DNA of 52,814 nucleotides. It comes from Chloroflexota bacterium. Its GTDB lineage: Bacteria; Chloroflexota; Anaerolineae; Anaerolineales; E44-bin32. Below, piece after piece: positions 1 through 7,238 of the stretch; within the stretch, counting starts at the first letter, position 1, and each line of letters begins with the position of its first letter. The translations under genes and the position numbers were made by a program. The stretch covers positions 1-52,814 of the forward strand of contig JAJRUD010000134.1 of assembly GCA_024277995.1 (NCBI GenBank), written 5' to 3'. The notes beneath the pieces are model-generated. The model did not search any database. It was given only the letters and a program-made list of their open reading frames with translations, and was not told where the DNA came from.

Positions 1-1
1 G

Positions 2-1540
2 ATGGGCTTTATCCAGGACAACCTGCTGACTTTGATCCTCTTCACCCCCACGCTGGCAGCGGTGCTGGTGCTGATCCTGCCGCGCGAGGAGACCAAGCTC
101 ATCCGCTGGGTGGCCTTCCTCACCAGCCTGGTGCCGCTGGGATTGTCGATATACCTGTGGCTGGCCTATGTCCCCGGCCAGGCCGGATACCAGTTCGTCG
201 AAAAGGCCGTCTGGTATCAGGCCATCAACGCCGGCTATCACCTCGGCGTGGACGGCATATCGGTGCCCATGGTGCTGCTCACCACGCTGCTCACGCCGCT
301 CGCTTTGCTCATCTCCTGGAGCATCAAGGAGAACGTGCGCACCTTCATGGTGCTCTTCCTGCTGCTCGAGACGGGCATGCTGGGCGTCTTACTTTCGCTG
401 GACCTGCTGCTCTTCTTCGTCTTCTGGGAGATCGGCCTGGTGCCGATGTACTTCCTCATCAACCAGTGGGGCAGCGCCAACCGCGACTACGCTTCCTTCA
501 AGTTCATGATCTACACCATGGCCGGCTCGCTGGGGTTGCTGCTGGCCATCCAGATGATCGGCGTCGCTGCCGGGTCCTTCGACCTGGTGGAGATCATGAA
601 GGTCTGGCCGAACCTGAGCCGGCCGCTGACGGAGCTGAACCTGCCCATCAATCTGCCCCTGGGCACGGTGAAGGCCATCGCCTTCTGGGCTTTCGTGGTG
701 GCTTTCGCCATCAAGGTGCCGGTGTGGCCTTTCCACACCTGGCTGCCCGATGCGCACACCGAGGCGCCCACGGCCGGGTCCATGATCCTGGCCGGGGTGT
801 TGCTCAAACTGGGTGCCTATGGGTTCCTGCGGCTGGTGCTGCCGCTCTACCCGGCGGAGGCCAAGGCCTACGCTGGCGTGCTGGCGCTGCTGGCGGTGTT
901 GGCCATCGTGCTGGGCGCCTTCGCCTCCTGGGGCCAGGATGACTTCAAGCGCTTGGTCGCCTACTCCTCGGTGAACCACATGGGCTTCGTGGTGTTGGGC
1001 ATCGCGGCCGCCGCCTACGCGCGCGGTACCGTGTCCGCGGCGGACGCGGTGATCGCTGTAAACGGGGCGGTGCTGCAGATGTTCAACCATGGCCTCTCGG
1101 CGGCGGGCATGTTCCTGCTGGTCGGTGTGATCTACGAGCGCACCCACACGCGCGACCTGCGCGCCTTTGGCGGGCTTTTCCCGCTGGCGCCGATATACGG
1201 CGGCGTGATGATCTTCACAGCCATGGCCTCGTTGGGGCTGCCGGGACTGAACGGCTTCGTCTCCGAGTTCCTCGTGGTGCGGGGCGTGTGGCCCATCTTC
1301 ACGCTGTACACGGCCCTGGGCATGATCGGCCTGCTCATCACCGGTGCCTACATCCTGAAGGGCATCCGCATGGTGCTGCATGGGCCGCTCAACGAGCGCT
1401 GGCTGGGCCACAATCTGGAGATCAACCGCCGCGAACTGATCGCCATCGCGCCGCTGATGGTGCTGATGCTGCTCATCGGCGTCTGGCCGGCGTGGATATT
1501 GAACGTGATCAATGCGACGGTCATGAGGTTGTTTGGATAA
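2..1540 (+). CDS. nuoM: NADH-quinone oxidoreductase subunit M, first copy
   Basis: Antiporter-like proton-pumping subunit of the membrane arm of respiratory complex I. The 512-residue, strongly hydrophobic protein has the family length (about 500) and the Proton_antipo_M core. The key charged residues are all present: Glu143 in the FWEIGLVPMY segment, Lys238 in FAIKVPVWPFH followed by TWLPDAH, Lys269 in GVLLKLGAYG, and Glu422 in NGFVSEF. The ATG lies one base inside the window, so its RBS cannot be seen, but the N-terminus matches the family and the gene looks complete. A second nuoM and nuoN follow on the same strand, so this is the 3' end of a nuo operon whose other genes lie upstream of the window. 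It reads as NuoM rather than NuoL because of its length and the lack of the long C-terminal lateral helix. Confidence 0.96.
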   Translation: MGFIQDNLLTLILFTPTLAAVLVLILPREETKLIRWVAFLTSLVPLGLSIYLWLAYVPGQAGYQFVEKAVWYQAINAGYHLGVDGISVPMVLLTTLLTPLALLISWSIKENVRTFMVLFLLLETGMLGVLLSLDLLLFFVFWEIGLVPMYFLINQWGSANRDYASFKFMIYTMAGSLGLLLAIQMIGVAAGSFDLVEIMKVWPNLSRPLTELNLPINLPLGTVKAIAFWAFVVAFAIKVPVWPFHTWLPDAHTEAPTAGSMILAGVLLKLGAYGFLRLVLPLYPAEAKAYAGVLALLAVLAIVLGAFASWGQDDFKRLVAYSSVNHMGFVVLGIAAAAYARGTVSAADAVIAVNGAVLQMFNHGLSAAGMFLLVGVIYERTHTRDLRAFGGLFPLAPIYGGVMIFTAMASLGLPGLNGFVSEFLVVRGVWPIFTLYTALGMIGLLITGAYILKGIRMVLHGPLNERWLGHNLEINRRELIAIAPLMVLMLLIGVWPAWILNVINATVMRLFG

Positions 1541-1542
1541 GA

Positions 1543-1584
1543 GGGGAACAGGGAACAGGGAGCAGGGATCGGAGACTGTTCCCC
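1543..1584. repeat. 7-bp tandem repeats inside a hairpin between the two nuoM genes
   Basis: The 97-base gap between the nuoM copies holds GGGAACA at 1544-1550 and 1551-1557, GGGAGCA at 1558-1564 and a partial fourth unit. The first unit can pair with TGTTCCCC at 1577-1584 (GGGGAACA 1543-1550), giving an 8-bp stem. No T-run follows, so it is not an obvious terminator. It may be a dispersed intergenic repeat or an mRNA processing/stability element. Confidence 0.6.
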
Positions 1585-1637
1585 GCTCTCTGATGCCCGG
1601 TCCCTAGTCGCGATCCTTGAGACTGGATGAAGCCACC

Positions 1638-3113
1638 ATGCAATCTTTTCCCATCCTGAGCGTCATCGTCTTCACGCCCATCGTGGCGGGAATGCTGATC
1701 CTGATGCTCCCCGGCGAGCGCAAGACCGAGATCCGCATGACGGCCCTGGCCGCCGCGACCTTCACCTTCCTGCTCTCCGTCTGGGCGTATTTCAGCTACG
1801 ACAAGGCGCTCGGCGGCTACCAATTCGTGGAGAAATACACCTGGATCAAGGCCCTGGGCATCTCCTACCACGTGGGCGTGGACGGCATGAACCTGCCGCT
1901 GGTGCTGCTCACCGGTGTGGTGATGTTCACCGGCGTGCTGATCTCCTGGGGCCTGGACGACCGGCCGCGCGAGTTCTTCGCCCTGCTCTTCATCCTGGCT
2001 ACCGGCGTCTTCGGCGTCTTCGTGGCGCTGGACCTCTTCCACCTGTTCTTCTTCTACGAGATCGCCGTCTTCCCCATGTACCTGCTGATCGCCGTCTGGG
2101 GCTGGCAGGTGACGCGCGAGTATGCGGCGATGAAGCTGACGCTGTACCTCTTCGTCGGCTCGGTGATCGCCCTGGTCGGTGCGCTGGCCATCTATTTCGC
2201 GGCCGGGCTGAACTCCTTCGACCTGCTGGAGCTGGAGCAGGCGGGGCTCTCGACGACCTTCCAGCGCTTCTGGTTCCCCTTCGTCTTCTTCGGTTTCGCC
2301 GTGCTGGGCGGCATCTTCCCCTTCCACAACTGGTCTCCCGACGGCCACGTGGCGGCCCCCACGGCGGTCTCCATGTTCCACGCCGGCGTGCTGATGAAGC
2401 TGGGCGCCTTCGCCTCACTGAGAGTGGGCTTCATGCTGCTGCCCGAGGGGGCCCAATACTGGGCGCCGGTGATCCTGGGCCTGGCGACGGTGAACGTGGT
2501 ATACGGCGCCTCGATCGCCATGGTGCAGACCGATTTCAAATACGTCATCGGTTTCTCTTCCGTCTCACACATGGGTCTGGTCATGCTGGGTTTTGCCACG
2601 CTGAACAAGAATGGGCTGACGGGCGCCGGCCTGCAGATGTTCTCGCACGGTGTGATGACGGCTCTCTTCTTCGCCGTCGTCGGCATGGTCTATGATCGGG
2701 CGCACACGCGCGAGATCCCCAAGCTGGGCGGCATGGCCAAGGCCTTGCCGCTGGTGGCGGTGGCCTTCATCATCGGCGGTCTGGTCTCCATGGGCATGCC
2801 GGGCTTCTCCGGGTTCATCGCCGAGTTCCCCATCTTCCTGGGATTGTGGCAGACGGCGCCGGTGGTGGCCATCATCGCTGCGTTGGGCATCGTCATCACG
2901 GCGGCCTACGTCATGCGCGTCGTACGCAACGTCTTCTTCGGCGACATGCCGAAAGAGTTCGTGGGCCACATCGGGTCCATCAATTCGCTGGATAAAGTGG
3001 CCCTGGTGCTGCTTTCCGGGATCATGATCTTGATCGGCGTCTACCCCTCAGTGATGGCCCCGCTGGTCGAATCCGGGGCTGAGGCCGTGCTGCGCCTGTT
3101 CGGAGGTGGGTAA
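1638..3113 (+). CDS. nuoM: NADH-quinone oxidoreductase subunit M, second divergent copy
   Basis: A second antiporter-like complex I subunit (491 residues) directly after the first. Glu141 (FYEIAVFPMY), Lys254 (GVLMKLGAF) and Glu396 (GFIAEF) are conserved, but where NuoM normally has the TM7 lysine (FAIKVPVWPFH in copy 1) this protein reads FAVLGGIFPFH, with Leu223 at the lysine position. The following NWSPDGH also departs from the usual TWLPDAH. I chose the ATG at 1638; an in-frame TTG at 1617 is possible but adds seven non-conserved residues. The stop is immediately followed by the GTG of nuoN. Two NuoM genes in a row recall the '2M' complex I arrangement known from some bacteria, in which an extra NuoM enlarges the membrane arm. 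Whether this copy pumps, given the missing lysine, is open. Confidence 0.93.
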   Translation: MQSFPILSVIVFTPIVAGMLILMLPGERKTEIRMTALAAATFTFLLSVWAYFSYDKALGGYQFVEKYTWIKALGISYHVGVDGMNLPLVLLTGVVMFTGVLISWGLDDRPREFFALLFILATGVFGVFVALDLFHLFFFYEIAVFPMYLLIAVWGWQVTREYAAMKLTLYLFVGSVIALVGALAIYFAAGLNSFDLLELEQAGLSTTFQRFWFPFVFFGFAVLGGIFPFHNWSPDGHVAAPTAVSMFHAGVLMKLGAFASLRVGFMLLPEGAQYWAPVILGLATVNVVYGASIAMVQTDFKYVIGFSSVSHMGLVMLGFATLNKNGLTGAGLQMFSHGVMTALFFAVVGMVYDRAHTREIPKLGGMAKALPLVAVAFIIGGLVSMGMPGFSGFIAEFPIFLGLWQTAPVVAIIAALGIVITAAYVMRVVRNVFFGDMPKEFVGHIGSINSLDKVALVLLSGIMILIGVYPSVMAPLVESGAEAVLRLFGGG

Positions 3114-4568
3114 GTGAGCATCATTGACTACGATCCCTCCATGCTGATGGCCATCCTGCCCGAGCTCCTGCTGCTGGGGCTGGCGATGGTCGTGCTGGCG
3201 GCGGATGTGATCTGGCGCCCCAGCCAGCGCCGCTTCCTGGCCTGGCTGACGGCCGGGGGCATGACGGCGATTCTGGTGTTGGCCCTGATCTTCAGCCGCC
3301 CGGACGCCTCGCAAGGGCTCATCCTGGGCGGCATGCTGCGCCATGACTGGATGGCCTTCGCCTTCAAACTACTCTTCCTCTTCGCCGGCGCCGTGACGGC
3401 CCTGATCTCGTTGGACTTTCCCGGGGTGGGCGAGCGCGGCGAGTACTTCGCCCTGCTGGCCGTGGCCACCCTGGGGATGTCGCTCATGGCCTCGGCGGCG
3501 GACCTGATCATGCTCTACCTGGCCATCGAGACCACCTCCATCCCGCTCTACATATTGGCCGGGTTCATAAAGGTCGACGACAAGTCGACCGAATCGGGCA
3601 TCAAGTATTTCCTCTTCGGTGCGATGGCCTCCACGGTGATGCTGTACGGCTTCAGCCTGATCTTCGGCTTCGCCGGTGAGACCAACCTGTACGCTCTGGC
3701 CGGCAAGCTGGCGGCCGGCCAGGTGTCGCCGTGGGTGATCATCGGTGCGGCGGTGCTGGTGTTGGTGGGCCTGGCCTTCAAGATCTCAGCCGTTCCCTTC
3801 CACTTCTGGGCGCCCGATGTGTACGAAGGCGCGCCGACGCCCATCACGGCCTTCGTCTCGACGGCTTCCAAGGCGGCGGGATTCGCCGTGCTGTTGCGTG
3901 TGATGCTGGCTGTCTTCCCGCAGGTGGAGGCGGAGTGGACGGCGATCGTGGCCGCCATGGCGGTGGCCACCATGACCCTGGGGAACCTGATCGCCCTGGC
4001 CCAGAAGAACATCAAGCGCCTGCTGGCGTATTCTTCCATCGCCCACGCCGGCTATGCCATGATCGGCCTGGTGGCCATAAGCCAACTGGGATCGGCCAGC
4101 GTGCTGTTCTATTTGATCGCTTACGTGGTCACCAACCTGGCGGCCTTCGGCGTGGTGGTGCTCTTCGCCCGCGCCGCGGGCTCGGACGAGATTGCCGACT
4201 ACGCCGGCCTGAGCCGCCGCTCGCCGGGGCTGGCGCTGGCCCTGATGGTGGCGATACTCTCGCTGGCGGGTATGCCCCCGCTGGCGGGATTCGTGGCCAA
4301 GGTGTACGTCTTCGCCGCGGCCGTGCAGACCGGGCTGGTGTGGCTGGCCTTTGTGGGTGTGCTGAACTCGATCATCGGCCTGTACTACTACCTGGTGGTG
4401 CTGAAGGTGGTCTATCTGTACCGCTCGGAGGATGAGGACAAGCCGATCGCGGTGCCGCGCGGCGCGGCGCTTGGACTGGCGGTGTGCCTGGCCGCCATTC
4501 TCATCATCGGGGTGCTGAGCGGCCCGTGGCTGGACTGGTCGCTGGGCGCATCGGCGGCCTTGTTCTAG
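3114..4568 (+). CDS. nuoN: NADH-quinone oxidoreductase subunit N
   Basis: Third antiporter-like subunit of complex I seen here, 484 residues, within the family's normal range. Diagnostic segments are LAIETTSIPLYILAGF (glutamate in TM5), GLAFKISAVPFHFWAPDVY (lysine in TM7), STASKAAGF (lysine in TM8), and GFVAKVYVF near TM12, where NuoN typically has lysine instead of glutamate. The GTG start abuts the TAA of the second nuoM with no gap, so the two are almost certainly translationally coupled. As in many bacteria nuoN closes the operon; about 200 bases separate it from the next gene, which has its own promoter. Confidence 0.96.
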   Translation: MSIIDYDPSMLMAILPELLLLGLAMVVLAADVIWRPSQRRFLAWLTAGGMTAILVLALIFSRPDASQGLILGGMLRHDWMAFAFKLLFLFAGAVTALISLDFPGVGERGEYFALLAVATLGMSLMASAADLIMLYLAIETTSIPLYILAGFIKVDDKSTESGIKYFLFGAMASTVMLYGFSLIFGFAGETNLYALAGKLAAGQVSPWVIIGAAVLVLVGLAFKISAVPFHFWAPDVYEGAPTPITAFVSTASKAAGFAVLLRVMLAVFPQVEAEWTAIVAAMAVATMTLGNLIALAQKNIKRLLAYSSIAHAGYAMIGLVAISQLGSASVLFYLIAYVVTNLAAFGVVVLFARAAGSDEIADYAGLSRRSPGLALALMVAILSLAGMPPLAGFVAKVYVFAAAVQTGLVWLAFVGVLNSIIGLYYYLVVLKVVYLYRSEDEDKPIAVPRGAALGLAVCLAAILIIGVLSGPWLDWSLGASAALF

Positions 4569-4738
4569 GAATGGCCGCGCCGACCGCGGGGGCCGGCCGG
4601 AGAGGTCGAGAGGAGAGCCCTTGCGCCATGCTGCCTTCTGGGCGGCGATGGCGGAGGGCGCGGGCGTGGGACCGACCGGGGGCGATGGCTCGGCCTAGAG
4701 CGAGAAGGCGAGCAAAGGGAGAAGAATTGGGCGCTTAG

Positions 4739-4767
4739 TTGAGCCGCCGCAGCCCTTGTGATACAAT
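4739..4767 (+). promoter_or_regulatory. Promoter of the ATP synthase F0 cluster (near-leaderless)
   Basis: TTGAGC (4739-4744) and TACAAT (4762-4767) are separated by exactly 17 bp, a good sigma-70 type match. Transcription should begin near 4773-4775, only two to four bases before the ATG at 4777. No Shine-Dalgarno sequence precedes that ATG, which fits a leaderless or near-leaderless message. The 4569-4738 stretch shows no gene; a short open frame there has no family resemblance. Confidence 0.65.
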
Positions 4768-4776
4768 TCCCGAACT

Positions 4777-5106
4777 ATGAGTGAGGTCAGGCGCCCCAGC
4801 CCTGGAGGCCAAGATCGAACGGGAAACCTGGCCATGGCCGTGGCCAATGTGCTGGTGCAGGTGGGCTGCCTCACGGTGTTGCTCATCCTGGGGGCGCTGG
4901 GTGCCGGATTATGGCTGGACGCGCGCCTCGACACCCGGCCGCTCTTCACCCTGGTGCTGGTGCTGGGGAGCGTGCCGGTGACAATCTACCTGTTGTTCCG
5001 CATCGTGATGGCGGGGATGCGCCGTCTGCAGCGGGACGAAGACGTCGCGGGGAGCGGACCCGCTCCCGCTGAGAACGAGGAGGCTGAAGGTGGAAGAAAC
5101 CCGTAG
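4777..5106 (+). CDS. AtpI/AtpZ-like ATP synthase accessory membrane protein
   Basis: Small protein of 109 residues with two predicted membrane helices (about 20-45 and 52-75), the second after a short loop with LDARLDTRP. This layout is typical of the AtpI/AtpZ-like proteins encoded at the head of bacterial atp operons, which help assemble the c-ring or act in Mg/Ca transport beside the F0 sector. The C-terminal tail is charged and low in complexity (DEDVAGSGPAPAENEEAEGG). The gene overlaps atpB by 17 bases. The assignment rests on size, topology and position; I cannot separate AtpI from AtpZ with certainty. Confidence 0.8.
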   Translation: MSEVRRPSPGGQDRTGNLAMAVANVLVQVGCLTVLLILGALGAGLWLDARLDTRPLFTLVLVLGSVPVTIYLLFRIVMAGMRRLQRDEDVAGSGPAPAENEEAEGGRNP

Positions 5107-6088
5107 ATGGCGCTGGGGCGTGAACCGCTGGTTTGTGTTGCTGTTCATCGTCCTGGGCTTCTTCGCCGCCCGCGCCTATCCGCCCATCCTGCCCCATGTG
5201 CAGTTGCCGGCGGAATCCATCTCCGAGAATCCGCTCTTCAACCTGCCGCTGATCGGTGAGATATACCTCACCAACACGCTGGTGGCGGTGGCCATCGCCG
5301 ACGTGCTGCTGTTGGCCCTGGCCTTTGCCATCCGCCGCGCCATCAAGCGCGGCGATCTGGTGCTCACCGGCATTTCGGGAGTGGTGGAGGCAATCCTGGA
5401 GGCGCTGTACGACCTGGCTGAGTCGACGGCGGGAAAGTGGGCCAAGAGCATCTTCCCCTGGATGGCCACCATCGTCCTGCTGGTGCTGGTGGTGAACTGG
5501 ATGGAGCTGATCCCCGGCGTGGACAGCATCGGCCTGCTGCACCACAGTGAGGAGGGCTATCCTGTCCAGACCATCGCTCAGGTCGGCGGCCTGGAGATCA
5601 AGGCAATCGTCAAGGAGGCCGCCGGCGGCGAGGCCGGGGCCGGCGAGTTGTACAGCGTGGTGCCCTACGTGCGGGTGGCTTCCACCGACCTGAACTTCAC
5701 CATCGCCCTGGCGCTGATATCGGTCTTCATGACGCAGGTCTACGGCGTGCGGGCGCTGGGCATCTCCTACTTCACGAAGTTCTTCAACTTCAAGACGCTC
5801 TTCACCAAACCGATGTTCGGCGTCATTGACTTCGGCGTCGGTTTGCTCGAGCTGGTTTCCGAGTTCTCGAAAATACTCTCGTTCTCTTTCCGGTTGTTCG
5901 GCAACATCTTCGCCGGCTCGGTGCTGCTCTTCGTGATCGGTAGCCTGGTGCCGGTGTTCGCGCAGACTATATTCCTGATGTTGGAATTCTTCGTCGGCAT
6001 CATTCAGGCTATCGTCTTCGGCATGCTGACCATGGTTTTCATGGCACAGGCCACGGCGGGCCACGGGCACGAAGAAGGAGCCCACTGA
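5090..6088 (+). CDS. atpB: ATP synthase F0 subunit a
   Basis: Stator channel subunit of F0 that forms the proton half-channels against the c-ring. The 332-residue protein has the ATP-synt_A fold; the signature FSFRLFGNIFAG contains the essential arginine (Arg268, equivalent to E. coli Arg210). The first helix (about 13-30) is followed by a periplasmic loop ending in ENPLFNLPLIGE, and the C-terminus is a short His-rich tail (GHGHEEGAH). It is longer than E. coli AtpB (271) mainly through a loop at about 145-195. The GTG start is preceded by GAGGAGG six bases upstream, which decides it; the start lies inside the end of the preceding gene. Confidence 0.96.
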   Translation: MEETRRWRWGVNRWFVLLFIVLGFFAARAYPPILPHVQLPAESISENPLFNLPLIGEIYLTNTLVAVAIADVLLLALAFAIRRAIKRGDLVLTGISGVVEAILEALYDLAESTAGKWAKSIFPWMATIVLLVLVVNWMELIPGVDSIGLLHHSEEGYPVQTIAQVGGLEIKAIVKEAAGGEAGAGELYSVVPYVRVASTDLNFTIALALISVFMTQVYGVRALGISYFTKFFNFKTLFTKPMFGVIDFGVGLLELVSEFSKILSFSFRLFGNIFAGSVLLFVIGSLVPVFAQTIFLMLEFFVGIIQAIVFGMLTMVFMAQATAGHGHEEGAH

Positions 6089-6138
6089 TCGGATCGGACC
6101 GACGGATTCAACCAAATTGACAGGGAGGCGGAAGCGTA

Positions 6139-6387
6139 ATGGAAGGCAATGTGATTGAAGCGGCCCGAATCCTCGGCAAGCTCATCGGTGCTGGCCTGGC
6201 GACGACGGGCATGATCGGCGCCGGTCTTGGTATCGGCGTGCTGGTGAACGGCGCGGTCCAGGCCATGGGGCGCAATCCTGACGCCTCGGGCAACATCCAG
6301 GTGAACATGGTGTTGGGCATCGCCTTCGCCGAGGCCGTGGCCATCTACGCCCTCGTGGTCGCGCTGCTGATCCTGTTCGTCGGCTAG
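6139..6387 (+). CDS. atpE: ATP synthase F0 subunit c
   Basis: Rotor subunit of F0, 82 residues, two hydrophobic helices joined by a polar loop with the invariant Arg45-Asn46-Pro47. The ion-binding carboxylate is Glu65 in GIAFAEAVAIYALV. Helix 1 carries the glycine-rich packing motif (GAGLATTGMIGAGLGIG). Glu65 is followed by Ala rather than Ser/Thr and helix 1 has no glutamine at the usual sodium-ligand position, so proton rather than Na+ coupling is inferred. A good RBS (GGGAGGCGG) precedes the ATG. Lies between atpB and atpF as in classic atp operons. Confidence 0.96.
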   Translation: MEGNVIEAARILGKLIGAGLATTGMIGAGLGIGVLVNGAVQAMGRNPDASGNIQVNMVLGIAFAEAVAIYALVVALLILFVG

Positions 6388-6457
6388 CACCGCGACGCAG
6401 CGTGATTGATCCCGACGGATGAATCACGCCGATAACTAGCTTGGAAGGAGGGCTCCG

Positions 6458-7201
6458 TTGGAAGCACTAGGCATCAATCTGGGCTACCTGTTGGTCCAGA
6501 TCTTCAACTTCGCCATCCTCTTCGTGGTCCTGCGGGCGTGGGTCTTCAAACCCGTCGTCAAGCTGTTGGAACAGAGGCGGGAGACCATCGCCCAGGGCCT
6601 TGAGGATGCACGTGTGGCGGCCGAAGCGCGCGCCAACGCGGAAAAGGAAGCCGAGGCCATCATCGCCAAGGCGCAGCAGGAGGCCAATGAGCGCGTGCGT
6701 GAGGCCAGCGAGCGCGCTGAAGAGGTGGCCAGGGAAATCAGGGCCGCGGCCGAGAAGGAAGCGGCCGAGCTGCGCGAGGCGGCCGCCCAGGACGCCGAGC
6801 AAATCAAGCTGCAGGTGCTCGGCGAGCTGCGAGGGCAGGTGGCGGCTTTGGCCGTCGCGGCCGCGCAGAAAGTGATCGGCCAGACCCTGGACGAGCAGCG
6901 ACAGCGGGCGCTGATCAACGAGTTCTTCAGCGGCGTCAAGGGCGGCAACGTCGTCCTGCTGGAGGAGATGGGCGAGGGCCTGAGCGGGGCCAGCGCCGAG
7001 GTCACCAGCGCGCTGCCGCTCACCGAGCAGGAGCAGGAGGCCGTCAAGCGCGACATCCTGAGCAAGCTCGGTGCGGGGGCGACGGTGAGTTTCCGCGTCG
7101 ACCCGACCATCCTCGGCGGCCTGATCATTCGCGTCGGGGACAAGGTGCTCGACGGCTCGGTGGCCGGCAAACTGGAGAACCTGCGCCAGAGTCTGCGCTG
7201 A
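6458..7201 (+). CDS. atpF: ATP synthase b subunit fused to the C-terminal domain of delta
   Basis: Peripheral-stalk protein of 247 residues. Residues 1-30 form one membrane anchor; about 30-160 are a long charged, alanine-rich coiled coil typical of subunit b (VFKPVVKLLEQRRETI... AAQKVIGQTLD). After a linker, residues about 180-247 match the end of subunit delta/OSCP: EVTSALPLTEQEQEAVK, then DPTILGGLIIRVGDKVLDGS. The delta N-terminal helical domain that normally binds F1 alpha is not present. The start is TTG with AAGGAGG just upstream. This is the last atp gene here: atpA, atpG, atpD and atpC do not follow, and murE begins 37 bases later. The fusion resembles, but is shorter than, the mycobacterial b-delta protein. 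Confidence 0.9.
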   Translation: MEALGINLGYLLVQIFNFAILFVVLRAWVFKPVVKLLEQRRETIAQGLEDARVAAEARANAEKEAEAIIAKAQQEANERVREASERAEEVAREIRAAAEKEAAELREAAAQDAEQIKLQVLGELRGQVAALAVAAAQKVIGQTLDEQRQRALINEFFSGVKGGNVVLLEEMGEGLSGASAEVTSALPLTEQEQEAVKRDILSKLGAGATVSFRVDPTILGGLIIRVGDKVLDGSVAGKLENLRQSLR

Positions 7202-7238
7202 GGTGCTTGGGGCGGGTGCTGAGCGCCCCCACGGGACC

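Noticed and set aside
389-1411. Long antisense frames opposite nuoM and other GC-rich genes
   Set aside because: These are shadows of real genes in high-GC DNA; they are rich in His, Arg and Gln with no family similarity. The same holds for similar frames opposite the glycosyltransferases and membrane proteins.
1638-3113. Second nuoM as a mis-called nuoL
   Set aside because: Length (about 490), absence of the NuoL C-terminal lateral helix, and the NuoM-type FYEIAVFPMY segment all favour NuoM.
4484-4738. Short frame after nuoN
   Set aside because: It overlaps the nuoN end, is Arg/Gly-rich and has no recognisable features.
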